A DNA stretch of 64,000 nt from Carnegiea gigantea. Its lineage: Eukaryota; Streptophyta; Magnoliopsida; Caryophyllales; Cactaceae. Shown one piece after another: positions 1-10,806 of this stretch; position 1 is the first letter of the stretch; each line of letters starts with the position of its first letter. The position numbers and the translations under genes were made by a program. The notes beneath the pieces were generated by a model, which did no database searches, had not been told where the DNA came from, and worked only from the letters and a program-made list of their open reading frames with translations. The DNA lies in NCBI GenBank assembly GCA_029747015.1, contig JAKOGI010002816.1, positions 1-64,000 on the forward strand. The letters are read 5' to 3'.

Positions 1-170
<170 letters not shown>

Positions 171-534
171 TATGTACATATATAGATTTATATAGATCAA
201 TAAAGCTTGTAATTTTTTCTTATTTTCTTTATATCACTGGAGTTGTGGATCGTTTTTCTGATCATGTCGATTTCAATGACGAAATGTTGGGACTGTTAGT
301 TTTCGCTTCTGACTGATACCTTCATAAGTATTCTATTCTTTTCCATCAGATGCTTCTTTGATTATTTTGAAATAATTCCATAGGCATTCCATTCTTTTCT
401 TCTTAAAATTGCATGCTTGTGTACTTTTGATGCTTGTGAATTCCTATGCACATATAGATCCTAGTTGGGTCCCCATGGCTTGTCTTCTTTCGTTACTTTC
501 TTCTTTTTGTTTGAGTGTTTGGCTCTTTATAGAG

Positions 535-682
535 GGAAGATGCCCATGTGAGGTGTAGGGAACCCAACTGGGTCCTTCTACTTGGCATCCTTTTTACCTT
601 TCTTATTGCTTGCCTTTTAGCTAATTGTGAGGAACATGCCCATGTGACCTGTGGAGAACCTGACCGGGTCCTCCTTTGGCTT
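535..682 (+). repeat. Two direct repeats upstream of a TATA box
   Basis: A ~42-bp motif beginning TGCCCATGTGAGGTGTAGGG (541) recurs, diverged, at 637 (TGCCCATGTGACCTGTGGAG), so the spacing is 96 bp. A third partial relative (GGGTCCCCATGG) lies near 466. Repeats just upstream of a TATA box are usual in LTR U3 regions and in some plant promoters; which of these applies here is not settled. Confidence 0.5.
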
Positions 683-700
683 CTTCTTCCTCATTTTGAC

Positions 701-708
701 TATAAATA
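701..708 (+). promoter_or_regulatory. Candidate TATA box
   Basis: TATAAATA in a GC-poor context is followed about 30 bp later by a pyrimidine-rich stretch suitable for transcription initiation. No convincing coding sequence follows. Together with the repeats at 541 and 637 it may be the U3 promoter of an otherwise unrecognised LTR. Confidence 0.35.
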
Positions 709-1240
709 ACTTAGCTTGTGGAGTGTTCAATCCACTCCTAAATCATGCTTCTCCTCTCTCTTTCATTTTTCTTTGCTTTCTCTTGTTTTATTACTTGTAA
801 GTACTTTCAAGAATGAGTTTGAGAAGAGCTCATCTATAATGCTCCAGTATTTAATCATGTTTAATTCATTTTAAATCTAGCATTATGCATATAACTATGG
901 TTATTTGGAGCAGTAAGCTGTGCACCTTCTTTTTCTAAGATTAAGTAGAGCACCACATGATTTAAAAATTGCGATAATATGGAATTTCTTCCAAGCTTAT
1001 AAAATATCAAACAATTATGTGAAAGTATAAGGTTTTTAATAAACTCCATTGTATCTGAGCAAGGTCGGGAATTTTTCAAACCATAGTATTTACTTAATAA
1101 CTAAGGAATAGAAGGAGCAATCGTTAATGGCCAAATGTGTGGCCAACTTTAGGCCAAGTGGCAATAGAAAAAATTTTATAAGATCAAAATTTATTAGATG
1201 TGACTGAGAAATTTTGATGAGGTCAAGATTTATTGGATTT
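709..1240. other. Non-coding stretch, nothing assigned
   Basis: AT-rich sequence. The longest open frame (minus strand, 861-1079, 72 codons) has no recognisable domain and biased, low-complexity composition. I see nothing functional here. Confidence 0.6.
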
Positions 1241-1254
1241 CACTTCGCTAAATC

Positions 1255-1625
1255 AAAATTAAAAAAAAAGAGAGAAGAAAGAGAAAGCTATGCTTGACCC
1301 CCCCGTCTGTCTGCCCAACTTCCCTGCTTCTGCCTTCAATCAACAAACGCCGGCACCAGCGTCATTGTAAGCCGCCATCGCCTCCAGACCCCAGCCACTG
1401 CCCCAGCATATCAAGCCAACTCCTTCCTCCTTCCTTCGCTTTGTTTCGGCTCTCTGCCTAGCCCAAATAGGGCCTTGGACAACCCCGATTTTTGGTGCCT
1501 GTCGCTGAGAATTAGATGTCGGAAGCCCTCCCGACTGCCAGAGCCATCACTACCTCTCACCCTCTACAACGTCACCTACTTCCACCCTCACTTAATAGCA
1601 GCCAAGGTAACCCCATCTCACTCTT
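1255..1625 (+). other. GC-rich leader with poly-A lead-in, LTR-like layout
   Basis: An oligo-A/GA-rich tract (1,258-1,290) is followed by an abruptly GC- and C-rich block (about 1,296-1,600) with many CCN triplets, ending in AAG then GTAACC, which reads as a splice donor at ~1,605. The order A-tract, C-rich leader, GT donor is the one seen in the LARD LTR at 19,437-19,852. Open frames across it (1,475-1,669; 1,516-1,707) look like composition artefacts. It may be the leader of an old LTR; homology to the LARD leader is not visible at base level. Confidence 0.3.
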
Positions 1626-3640
1626 CTTCCATTTTAATTCAAAGCTCAGAGTTATGTATGGGAGTATAATATGGATGAATGATAGTTTACTGGTGCAAAT
1701 ATATTGAGTGAGTTGGGTAACTCTTAATGGAATTGATTTGGAGATGTATTTGAGTGGGTAAATAAGGTTATGTGAAATTACTTAATGTAGTCCATGATAA
1801 GTTATTTAGATAAAATTGGGTTAAGTCTTGCTTGAATGATGATGAGATGAGGTTGTATTGATTTAGGATATTAATGACCATGAACATAGAATGACTGCTC
1901 ATTAGTGGGTTAAACTAGTAAGTTATATGGCTATGATAAAGTTTAAGCAAGATGTGGTTAGGGGTGGGTGAGCATGATGTGGTTGATAGGAGAATTAATG
2001 TGGATTATATGATCATGTTATTAATTCAAGATGATTATAAGTATAGGGAGAAAAGGGTAAACAGAGTTCTTGATGCAGTTAAGTAAGGAAAAGAAAAGGG
2101 CAAGGGGATTAAAGAGGCTGTGAATCCAAAAACCAATTAAGTTGATGTTATAAACCGAAAAAGGAAGGTGTATTCAAGGCAAAAGTCAAGGAGGAAAATC
2201 AGGGATTTACGCCTTATAATGATGTGAATTTGTTAGTGAATGAGTAGGGGTTAGGGAAGAACATCCTTAAGTAATCAAACAAGCTGAAAGCTAATAAGAG
2301 GGTTAGGCAAATTAGTTAGTCCAGAAAGGTTTAGCTAAAAGACTCATGAAATATTGAATTCATAAGGAGCTAAATCGAGTAATTGATGAGTGTTGATTGT
2401 AGTAATCAATCTCCGGTTAGACTTGAGGTGGCAAGATCGAGACCAAAATACATAGAGGAATTAACCTCGTAAATGGTAGGAAAAGGAACAACTTAAAGCA
2501 TAAGTGTGGAAGGAGAGTGTACAATGTGAGCACTTGGAGTTTTAAGGTCAAATGAGATTGCTAAGGGCAGTAAGAGTGGCTAACTAAGTTATTTAAAGCA
2601 AATTTGATGTAGTGAGTTTAGAACTACATTCAAGAGGGGGGTGATTGAACAAAAGACATAATTACATAGCAAAAAGGAGCGTTGTTATTATTTTGGCCAA
2701 TATTAGTAAGAAATGAAAAGTCCATGAGGCATTTCCTACGTGGAGCTTGCAATACTAGTCTGTTAGTTGTACGTTGTGATAATTGAAAAGTATCTTGATA
2801 TTACGGAATGAGACTTATTAGAGTGAATGCTTGTAAACATAGAACTTAAATTGGATCTTACAGAAAACACGGGCATAAACTAAGGGGTAAAAAGAGGATA
2901 TTGATTTCTATACAGTTACATTACTGCTTATATGCTTAAATTTACATTTATTAATGTTAACTAGTTTTATTTGGCTACTAGAACCTTAAGGACCCATTTT
3001 AGTGTTCATTGTCTAATGTGCCATGTTCAGTGTTCATAAGTATCTGCTAGCAGAATTCATTGTTTGGGTCCTTCCTATTAAACAGGAAATTCATATTCCA
3101 TTGTTACTGATGCCATGGCAGCTGTTCATAGATGTAGGTCCTAATCCAGGCCTAGAAAACAATTAATAATCACTTCTTAAAATCAATGCTCCTCAAAAGA
3201 TGTTTACAAAGCATATTTTTAACATTGTGCGCACTCACTAACTCCTGTGAAAATCCTTTTAATGTACAAGGGTAATGTATTGAGCTTTAGCTTTATTTTC
3301 TTCTATTTTATGCTTTTGAATGGTTTTAGGGAATGAGAAGTGACTAGTGGTTAAGCGGGAACCCACGGAAGCTAAGGGCCCAGGAGAAGTGGGCCAGGGT
3401 AGTGGTTCTTAACTCCCTGTAAACATTTTGTTGGTGTGAAAACTGGTCTACCTTTTAGACTTTGGTGAAATGCTGTAAGAAATATAAATTCATTTTGGAC
3501 ATAGTTAAACATTTGTGTGATACCTAACTCGTAATATTTAGTGACAATTTTAAACGTCATATGGTGTATGTAATGTAGCTAGTGTTTGTTACTCCTCTAG
3601 TCGACTCTAGTTCCTATATGTAGCCTTGTCCCTAAGGGAT
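1626..3640. other. Long non-coding stretch, possible old LTR body
   Basis: There is no convincing reading frame in either direction over two kilobases. The sequence is A/G-rich on the plus strand (many GGTTA, AAGGA runs) between 1,700 and 2,900. If the leader at 1,255-1,625 belongs to an LTR, this would be its remainder, but no TG..CA pair with a duplication was found. Confidence 0.4.
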
Positions 3641-3644
3641 GGCC

Positions 3645-3731
3645 GTAATGCCCTAGCTTCATAGTGCATTTCACTGGCTCATAACGCTCATTAGAGTAGG
3701 TGTGTAATAGGCAACTAAGCTAGGGCATTAC
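3645..3731. repeat. Perfect 15-bp inverted repeat (hairpin or LTR edge)
   Basis: GTAATGCCCTAGCTT at 3,645-3,659 is the exact reverse complement of AAGCTAGGGCATTAC at 3,717-3,731, with a 57-bp loop. The right arm continues to ...GGGCATTACA then TCATCCTCCTTG. Read on the minus strand this is a purine tract followed by TGTAATGCCC, the usual look of a polypurine tract/LTR junction, so the site may be an LTR edge rather than a small transposon. Confidence 0.6.
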
Positions 3732-3732
3732 A

Positions 3733-4200
3733 TCATCCTCCTTGTTGATCCTATTAAGCAAGGCTTGTACAGGATTCTTTATGAAAAGGAATAGAGACCC
3801 ATTGAAAATTAAGATGATGTTAATCTTCTTGTTGAGATAAAAAGGATGGAGTGTCCTTTATGGCTACAAGTGGATCCTCTTGGACTTTGTTAATTGATAA
3901 ACTAAAGGTGGGTTGATGTCTTTTCTCTAAGAATGCTTGTATAAGGCCTTCATTGAGGATAAAGCCCCTACTGTGACTGAGCCTGATTGAGGTGAGGGTC
4001 AAAGCATAGATGTCTTCTACTGTAGTTGTTGACATCATTTTAAGAACCTTTAATGTTGATTCATGGCTAGCCAAGATTGTGCACCCTTCCTGTAGGGTCA
4101 CTGTGAAGGCTGATTGCACTCTTCTTCAATCTAGGGTTCCCAAGTGGTCAAGGCAGAGGGCAGTTTATTATTATACATTGATGCAAGTGCACCTACTAGC
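3733..4200 (-). other. Unrecognised 99-codon open frame, possible polyprotein remnant
   Basis: The minus strand is open at 3,820-4,119 (99 codons, starting from GTG rather than ATG). The product has no motif I recognise. It lies on the same strand as the decayed Tat/Ogre-type gag at 6.5-7.4 kb and ends ~90 bp before the LTR-edge-like inverted repeat, so it could be a scrap of a retroelement polyprotein. A stop lies 6-9 bases upstream of the first codon. This is a position-based inference only. Confidence 0.2.
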
Positions 4201-4204
4201 CTAA

Positions 4205-4715
4205 GTGAGACTATGCTGACGTGATGACTATGCAGACTCGATTGTGTTAACTATACTAACATGTAATAACCTAACATCATATGCATACAAGCCTCTTCCT
4301 TGAGAGAGATCCCGATTGCTCATCCTGTATGGAGATTGGTCATTCGAGACTATGCATAGTGAGCATCCTCGTCACTCTTGGGCTCCTGGGGGTAGTTCCC
4401 ATCTCGACTTGGGAATGAGCCAAGCTTTGGTTAATTCTAGCTTCGTATCTCATTATGCTGGCTACGTTTTTTGTGGTAGCAGTAGTGGGTTCCAAGGTGG
4501 TGAATAGAGTTCTCCGTCAAACTTATGTATGATACTCTAATGCAATTTACTATGAATGCTTTTGGACTTTTATGAAATAATACAAGACTCAGACTGTGCA
4601 TATATGCTGACTATGCAGACTCGACTAGATGAAAATGATTATGCTGACTATGTAAACATGATTACGCTGACTATGCAGACATGTGATGACCTAAGCCTCA
4701 TATGCATGTAGGTTC
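4205..4715 (+). repeat. Diverged duplicate block with GACTATGCAGACTCGA motif
   Basis: A ~100-bp block at 4,209-4,300 (GACTATGCAGACTCG, then ACATGTAATAACCTAA and CATATGCATACAAG) is repeated, with an internal triplication of GCTGACTATGCAGAC-like units, at 4,604-4,712 (ending in GACCTAAGCCTCATATGCATG). The intervening ~300 bp is unrelated. No gene is visible. Confidence 0.55.
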
Positions 4716-5469
4716 CATACTAAGTTTAGGGTTCACTAGATAAGGCCCATTCAAAGTATAGAAGATGAGATGCTAGGCACGGTGATGTTTTACGACTTAG
4801 GATAAAGGGTAACAGGTTAGGTGACTGCTGGGTTAGGCGATGTCCTGGATCTTAAGCTGCCAAGGATGGGAAATCTTTTTTTTTTTTTTAATAGAGAAGT
4901 AATCCCTAATTTTACATTAAAGTGCTGCTATTGTGAAGAAGCCCCCATTTTCTATTTATTATAAAAGAAGTCCTAGATGTGAGAGAATAATGATAGTCAA
5001 AGTTGCTTTTGCTAGTTTTGGTTGGAGTAGCCCTCAGTCCAATAAAGTAAATGTGATCCTTCCAATGTTGGGAAGATGCTTTTGTTGGTGTACTTAGAGT
5101 AGCTAGTAGTTTAGTGCAACGAATGTGTTTATCTCCTTGTCGAGAAATGTTTATCATGAGGGGAGCCCTAAGTACCTAGGCAAATATAGGAGAGCCCCTG
5201 TCTTGCACAATAGGTGAGTGCCCAATTAGGAAAGCTAATAATATGAAGTGAGCATCCACTCTCGAATTTACAACCATGGTTGAGACCAAGAGTCCTGCAT
5301 TTTGGCATGGGTGTGAGAGTATAGGTTATGATGATTGAGAAGTAATGGTTTGTCCAAGTCTGATTCGATGATTGTAGGCCATAGAATGCTTCTTTGTTCT
5401 CTAAAAATCAAGGTTCTATTTTCACTCTCCTTTTACCTCGTCCGCATTTTTAGGTTTATGGGCCAACCA

Positions 5470-5470
<1 letters not shown>

Positions 5471-5523
<53 letters not shown>
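5471..5523 (+). repeat. (CT)n microsatellite
   Basis: About 25 uninterrupted CT units. Confidence 0.97.
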
Positions 5524-6220
5524 GAGGCTAAATAATTCATTCATTAAGGGAAACATCTTCATAGTTGGGCCTCAAAGGGGTCGCCTACATATCCAACATG
5601 GAATTAGGCCGGTCGTAGTTCTAGAGGAAGAGCATACATGCTTAAAGAAGGGATGTGTCAAGGAAGACTTTTTAAGGCAAGCTTTAAGGTTAAGGTGCCA
5701 AAGGAAAGGAATCAGTGTGAAGGCTCAAACAACCTTTATGAAATCTCCAAGTGTGCACGGGTGATTATGGCTAATGTAACTCAACAATTTCTTTCTTTTC
5801 TTATCATTCTTGTTTCAAACTCTTTTCCCCCCCCCCCTTTTTTTCTCTTTTTCTTTCTAGATGGAATCATGTAGTCTGAGCCTTCTCTTTTGTTTTTAAT
5901 CACCCATGACAGACTTCCACTCCCTAGTTAGGTCAAATGTGGTTACCAAAGAAATAGGCTTATTTGAAGGCTCAAAGGGGTTTTGAAGTGGTGATTTATC
6001 AAGTTTAATAAAGGTATTAATGCAGGTTGCCAAAGGAAGCCTCTTATCCTATGCATATCTTTTAAAGTTGCATGACTTGTTGTAAGAAATATCTTTTGCC
6101 TATTTTAGATAATATCTTGAAATCCTTAGTCTCTCCGTATTTTATTCCTCTTCCGCTTCCTCTTCTTTCACCTAGGTCACTTTATTAGGCTTCCAAGCTA
6201 GCCCCTCCTTTTCTTTTTGT

Positions 6221-6257
6221 TTCTTCTTCTTCTTCTTCTTCTTCTTCTTCTTCTTCT

Positions 6258-6294
<37 letters not shown>
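6221..6294 (+). repeat. Compound (TTC)n(TC)n microsatellite
   Basis: Roughly 14 TTC units pass directly into about 16 TC units. It sits between the 3' end of the gag remnant (minus strand) and noncoding DNA. Confidence 0.95.
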
Positions 6295-6296
<2 letters not shown>

Positions 6297-6482
6297 CCTG
6301 AATTCGTCATAGAAAAAGAAGCATTCTAGAAAAGAAGGATATGAGAATATACAAAAGAACTAATGGAGGAGATGATTTTATTAATAAATCATGGTTACAT
6401 TAGACTTGGATTCATGATGGAAAAGAAAGTGAATGATTCTAAGACTCGATACATGACTATAACCTAAGCATGACACAGGGAA

Positions 6483-7444
6483 TTACATCATATCTTCTAC
6501 ATTCAACAAAGCTCTGGACCTCTTGTATGTAAGCATTTTGGGCTTGGACTCAACTATGCTCATTATGGGGTCTAAAATGGCTAGAATGTCATCATGTATG
6601 TCAAGAGGGTTGTTGCCCTTCCAATTGCTACCAGTCTTTGGAAGTCCCTCACCAGCTAATTCTTCCTCTAACACCATACCTACATCCCTTAGTGTAGTGA
6701 AATTTTGAAATGGCGTGAATCGCAGGTGATGTCTATATGTAGACTGGACGTTCATAATCAACAACCTTACTCGGTCAGCCTATGAGGATTGGTTAGCTAT
6801 ATGAGCCCCTTTTACCATCCATCCAGCAAGGAAGTAAAAAAGGCTTTGCCGTTCCTTCTGCTTAGTTAAATTTAGGTCTCTGAGTGTGATTGGGAATACT
6901 GACATGGAAATTCTTTATGAAAATCATCACAGATTGTGACCTTTTGTAGGTCTACAGTATTACACCACCTCATCACATCCTTATCGAACGTCCAAGAAAA
7001 TATAATGTGGAAGATGTCCTTGTCAATTCCTTTTAGTGTCATTGCACTAAGAAAATTCCTCATATGATGCTAAGGAGTTTTAGTTCGATGGAACTTGACG
7101 TTTGGCATAGTCAATTTTCGAGGTAATTTCCCTTTTGGGATGGAAGTGAATCTCACATAGTCATTAAAGTAATTATGGAACATGGAACATTCTTTAAGCA
7201 GTTATTTTATTTGATCTGCTCGTGGGTTAATTTGAGGAGTGCTCTTTTCCCCCTTTTCTTCCCTCTTCTTGTCATCTTTCCCTCCTCCATTGCAAGTTTT
7301 CTCACCTTTTTCCTTTGGGGCATTCTTAATAAGAGTTTGAAGTGTAGTGGCCATCAGTTCTATCTTCTTCTCACTCTCATCCAGTTTAGTTTGCATTTTT
7401 TCTATCATCTTCATGAGTTGGGTCAATTCATTACCTCCTGCCAT
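6483..7444 (-). pseudogene. Decayed Ty3/gypsy gag (Tat/Ogre type)
   Basis: Three minus-strand pieces read in order as a plant gypsy Gag. First, 7,444-7,202 starts MAGGNELTQLMKMIEKMQTK and has a heptad-like coiled coil followed by a K/E-rich linker. Second, 7,063-6,872, in the same frame after several stops, contains FDKDVMRWCNTVDLQ and a following F-x-K-E-F, the core of the retrotransposon gag (capsid) domain, in which a conserved Trp is followed by a Leu-rich helix. Third, 6,764-6,483 is frameshifted and contains LRFTPFQNFTTLRDVGMVLE, the segment that normally follows the capsid core. Gag forms the virus-like particle. With several stops and a frameshift this copy cannot be functional. Assignment to Tat/Ogre rests on the upstream primer-binding-site motif and is less certain than the gag call itself. 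Confidence 0.7.
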
Positions 7445-9230
7445 CAGGATTGGTAAGTTCTTGGACTTTGACTTAGATTTTGACTTTGACGTAGCTAGTG
7501 GAGTCCCCTTGGACTTTTCTTAAGATAGCAATCTCCTAGTTTATGGACTCCGTTCATATGCCTTCTTTTTCTTCCCTATCCCAAGCACTAAGGTAACGGT
7601 TTAAAGAGGAGGGATGTTGTGAGTGTTCAACCATGTTGGATATGGGCTAAAGGAAACGGTTAACGGATTATAATTTCAAGAAAAGGAGATAGTGGCTTCA
7701 TGGGCTTCAAGGTTTAGGCTAAAATGGGATTAAGATATGGGGTGTTAGGCTGAAATTAGGCCTTATCCTAGATTAGGTTCTGAGTCGGGCTTAAAGAGCT
7801 GACTTATGAGCCCAAGTTGGATTCAAATTTTTCTTGGATGAATCACAAGCCTCTACTAACATAAGTATAACTATCATTTGGTTTGCCTAGAATGGGCTAG
7901 TTTTAGCACATGCGTGGATCTAGGTGGATCCATATAAGGATCCTAGATCTACGGAATATAATGAATAGACCATGAACTTATGCATAGGTAAGATACATCA
8001 ATCTTACCTGGACTTGTACATTATGAATATGATGTATGATTGGATGCAACCTAGAATGGACTATTGTTCTAAAGGTCTAATGGGCCATATTATGCACCTT
8101 GGCCTAGTTAGACTAATGGACTATGCATGATGAGGCCTAATGATGCATGACTATCCTACAACTGTGGGTTAAGACCCTAAATGAACTATATTGACTTATG
8201 GACCTAACTCTAACACTGAGAGCCCAGAATACTCTCTTATACCTTGAATGTAGACCTTAAGGGACGAAGGCCTATCCTCACTTCCTAACTTGATCACTGC
8301 CAGGTTCTAAACAGGCCTAAATTTTACCCTTAATTATTTTGACTATCTACTGGACTTTTATGTCTGTAAACTAATAGACTCTAGTAACTGGACCATGATG
8401 GATCCCAGCTGGGTTCTAGGCTTTACACAGACTCTATTCTGCTTTGGACACAGACTACCTATTCCTCTATTATTTGATGATTTCGGCCGAGGATTCTTTT
8501 TTTTTTTTTTTGGGACCAAAATTAGTTCTTCTAGACTGGGGATAGAACCTTTCGGATTTTGGATTAAGAGTCCCGTTAGGACTCAATTGGCCCTGAAACC
8601 ATCTTGTTCCTAATCTAATTCTTAGGATTCCTTTTTAAACCAAAACTAGTACTCTAAATTGGAGTTAGAACCTTTTGGATTCTAGATCAAGAGTCCTATC
8701 AGGACTTAATTAGCCTAAAAACCATTTTAGTTCCTAATCTAATTCCGAGACTTAGCTTTTCCTAATCTGGGCTCTTTTATAACTGACAATATCAATGCAT
8801 GGTCCTTCAGGCTAAAGAAGTCAAATCATGCAAGGTCACTTTGCATCCTGAATCATATATGTGAGTTTCAACTTAAACAAGAGTTTTATGCACGGAGGTT
8901 TTAGGTCAGGTTTCGAATAATCCTTTCATGACCCAACGCTTCGTACGCCACCCATGGGGTGTATGGTATGATTAGAATGTTTTGGATGCTTCCCGGAGTC
9001 GTAGCGACTAGGAAAGTATGTTGTGAGTGGGTAAAGCAACTACTTACTCAGTTGGAAGTCTAAATGGACTTATTAAGTGACCAACCACTTTTCGGATTAG
9101 TAGAATAAGCGTTTCGCCTAGAGACGCTGTTGATTCCCAGTAGGTAGTGTCTTATAATGCAAGTACGCCTAGTGAAGTAAAATCAAGATAATTTTCCGTA
9201 TTGAAGTTCAAATCCCCCCTCTTAAACAAC
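7445..9230 (-). other. 5' untranslated leader region of the Tat/Ogre-like element
   Basis: This 1.8-kb stretch lies between the primer-binding-site-like motif and gag on the minus strand, as the long leader of Tat/Ogre elements does. No coding frame is visible. Many CTA/TAG-rich phrases such as CCTAATCTAATTC recur, and it contains the 134-bp tandem duplication at 8,491-8,752. Confidence 0.45.
8491..8752 (+). repeat. Diverged tandem duplication, 134-bp period
   Basis: Unit 1 (8,491-8,624) and unit 2 (8,625-~8,752) share in order GGATTC plus a T run, an ACCAAAA-TAGT block, TAGAACCTTT-GGATT, AGAGTCC, AGGACT-AATT and TTCCTAATCTAATTC. They differ by many substitutions and by the length of the T run. 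The duplication is old and non-coding. Confidence 0.7.
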
Positions 9231-9249
9231 GTCTTTAGCGGAGTCGCTA
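9231..9249 (-). other. Primer-binding-site-like motif (Tat/Ogre type)
   Basis: On the minus strand the sequence is TAGCGACTCCGCTAAAGAC. It differs only by G-to-A changes from the TGGCGACTCCGCTGGGGAC form that follows the 5' LTR of many plant Tat/Ogre elements. A second, weaker TGGCGACTCT lies at 9,673-9,682 on the same strand. I favour the first because its match is longer. Confidence 0.5.
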
Positions 9250-10639
9250 CTCTAAGAATCCACATCCCAGGGGTGCGATCCCCCATGAATAATCAGACTC
9301 GTTGCTAGATCCTTTTATATTTTTCTGTAGAAATTACAGATTGGTTCTTTTTTTTTTATTACAAACTAAATAAAATTGGGCTACAGACTTATAGGAGAAT
9401 AAGGCTTGAGCCTAACCAAAGAACCTAACCGGGGTCCGTGGGCTGGACAAGGTTCATCTCTTCCTGTGCTAGGCGCTGACAGTTTCCTTAACCTGACCTT
9501 GAATTTGGGTGCAGTTTGATCCAGGAACTCGGGCGGGTTCCTAGGTCAAATCAGATATCCTAATTCTAGTCCAAGCAGATTCTACTATCTTGGTCCAAAT
9601 CTTTTTTTTTAGTCCAGTAGTGTGTGAACAAAAACCGAATGAAATAGTATAAATATTAGTACTTAACTAAATAGAGTCGCCATTGAGTTTTTAAGAAAAC
9701 TTACAAACCATGACACCTTTTAAAGTAGATCATACCAATAGGGACATCGTAGAGACACCAAAGGAACAAAGTGAAGGTGCTTCAAAAGGGTTTTGGAAAG
9801 GCCCCGACCCTAGTATGGAATGCATCTCATCACCACTCATCACCACTGATGGCCTCTACTAATCAATATGGGAAATTAACTTAATCGTACTCTAGTATGG
9901 GACACATATTCATGCAAAGCATCAGAATTATTCACATAGTCAAGGCGAAATGTCCTTCAAAATAAGCAAAGAAGAAAAATTGTTCAAAATATTATAGTGG
10001 GAGGAGATGCAACTATTTTAAAGATTATATATTTTTGAAATTGTAATAAACTAAATTTCATGAAAAGTAGTAAAGAGAAAAGGGGAGAACGTTATAAAGT
10101 AAGCCCTCAAGATAACCCTACCTGAATCCTTTAGGAGCTCAATAGAAGGAGATTTATAGAATTGATGTAATTACTCTCTGCTAATGCTGTCTCTCTTTTT
10201 TTGAAGAAAGGTCTAAACTCTCTTTTCTGTACCCCAATACCACTCTCAATTATTTTTCCAACGGACATCTCACCTAGGGGTCAGCCCCCCTTTACAGCTT
10301 GTTGAGGAGGCTATGTGAATCAGACTAGGAGAAGAAAACCTAATCCTATTCCAAAACTTTAGACTATCTTAGTAGATTGAAACTCTAATTAATCAACACT
10401 AATTAATTTAATGAGGCCCGAAATTCTAATTTGCATTATGTTTGGTCTGACTCAGCCTAGCAAGAGTAGGTTTCGGCCAAAAGAAGGAGAGAACCCGTGC
10501 AGACCCTATCTCCAAAGAACCCAAAATTCTATTTATTTATTTTGGACTACAAATCTGCTGGGCCCTTAGATGTTCAAATTGGGCTATTAATTTCGTCATT
10601 TGGCTTATTGAAATAGAATGCCATTTTTAGGTATCTACA
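9250..10639 (-). mobile_element. LTR of Tat/Ogre-like element (5' LTR)
   Basis: Read on the minus strand the LTR begins at 10,639 with TGTAGATACCTAAAAATGGC, a start common among plant gypsy elements, and runs to the primer-binding-site motif at 9,249. The inner boundary is uncertain because no CA lies exactly at the edge; if the weaker motif at ~9,680 is the true primer site, the LTR is only ~956 bp. A minus-strand TATA box lies at 10,151-10,158. I could not find the partner LTR in the window, so the element is truncated or extends past position 1. Confidence 0.5.
10151..10158 (-). promoter_or_regulatory. Candidate LTR TATA box
   Basis: TATAAATC on the minus strand, inside the Tat/Ogre-like LTR and about 480 bp from its 5' end. 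The position suits a U3 promoter. Confidence 0.35.
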
Positions 10640-10801
10640 CATGGATGTTTGGTTCTGCTAGTATTCTTAGATTTTGATTAAGAGCTTGTTTTAATTTTCT
10701 TCTGGGTGATTTTGTGCATAATTCCTGAAAGTCAATATGTTGATGGCGATGGAAATAATTTTTATGGCTAGTGAATTTCTATATTTATTATGGTGAATTA
10801 T
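10640..10801. other. Short flank between two elements
   Basis: About 160 bp of AT-rich sequence between the Tat/Ogre-like LTR and the LARD insertion. The DNA to the right of the LARD (40,714 on) is its original continuation. No feature is seen. Confidence 0.6.
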
Positions 10802-10806
10802 GTCTA
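10802..10806 (+). repeat. Target-site duplication GTCTA (left)
   Basis: GTCTA immediately precedes the first base of the outer LARD, and an identical GTCTA follows its last base at 40,709-40,713. A perfect 5-bp match at the ends of a 29.9-kb structure indicates a single original integration. Confidence 0.88.

Larger units (their letters stand above)
4716..6480. other. Non-coding stretch with homopolymers and SSRs
   Basis: It contains oligo-T at 4,876-4,889, a C9-10 run at 5,827, and the two microsatellites listed separately. The minus-strand open frame 4,912-5,157 (81 codons) shows no known domain. If the minus-strand gag at 6.5-7.4 kb belonged to a complete element, protease and reverse transcriptase should lie here; I cannot find either, so the element is non-autonomous, deleted or too decayed to read. 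Confidence 0.5.

Noticed and set aside
9673..9682. TGGCGACTCT (minus) as the true primer-binding site of the Tat/Ogre-like element
   Set aside because: The match stops after ten bases, whereas the motif at 9,231-9,249 extends over 19 with only G-to-A changes. The alternative is kept as a caveat on LTR length.
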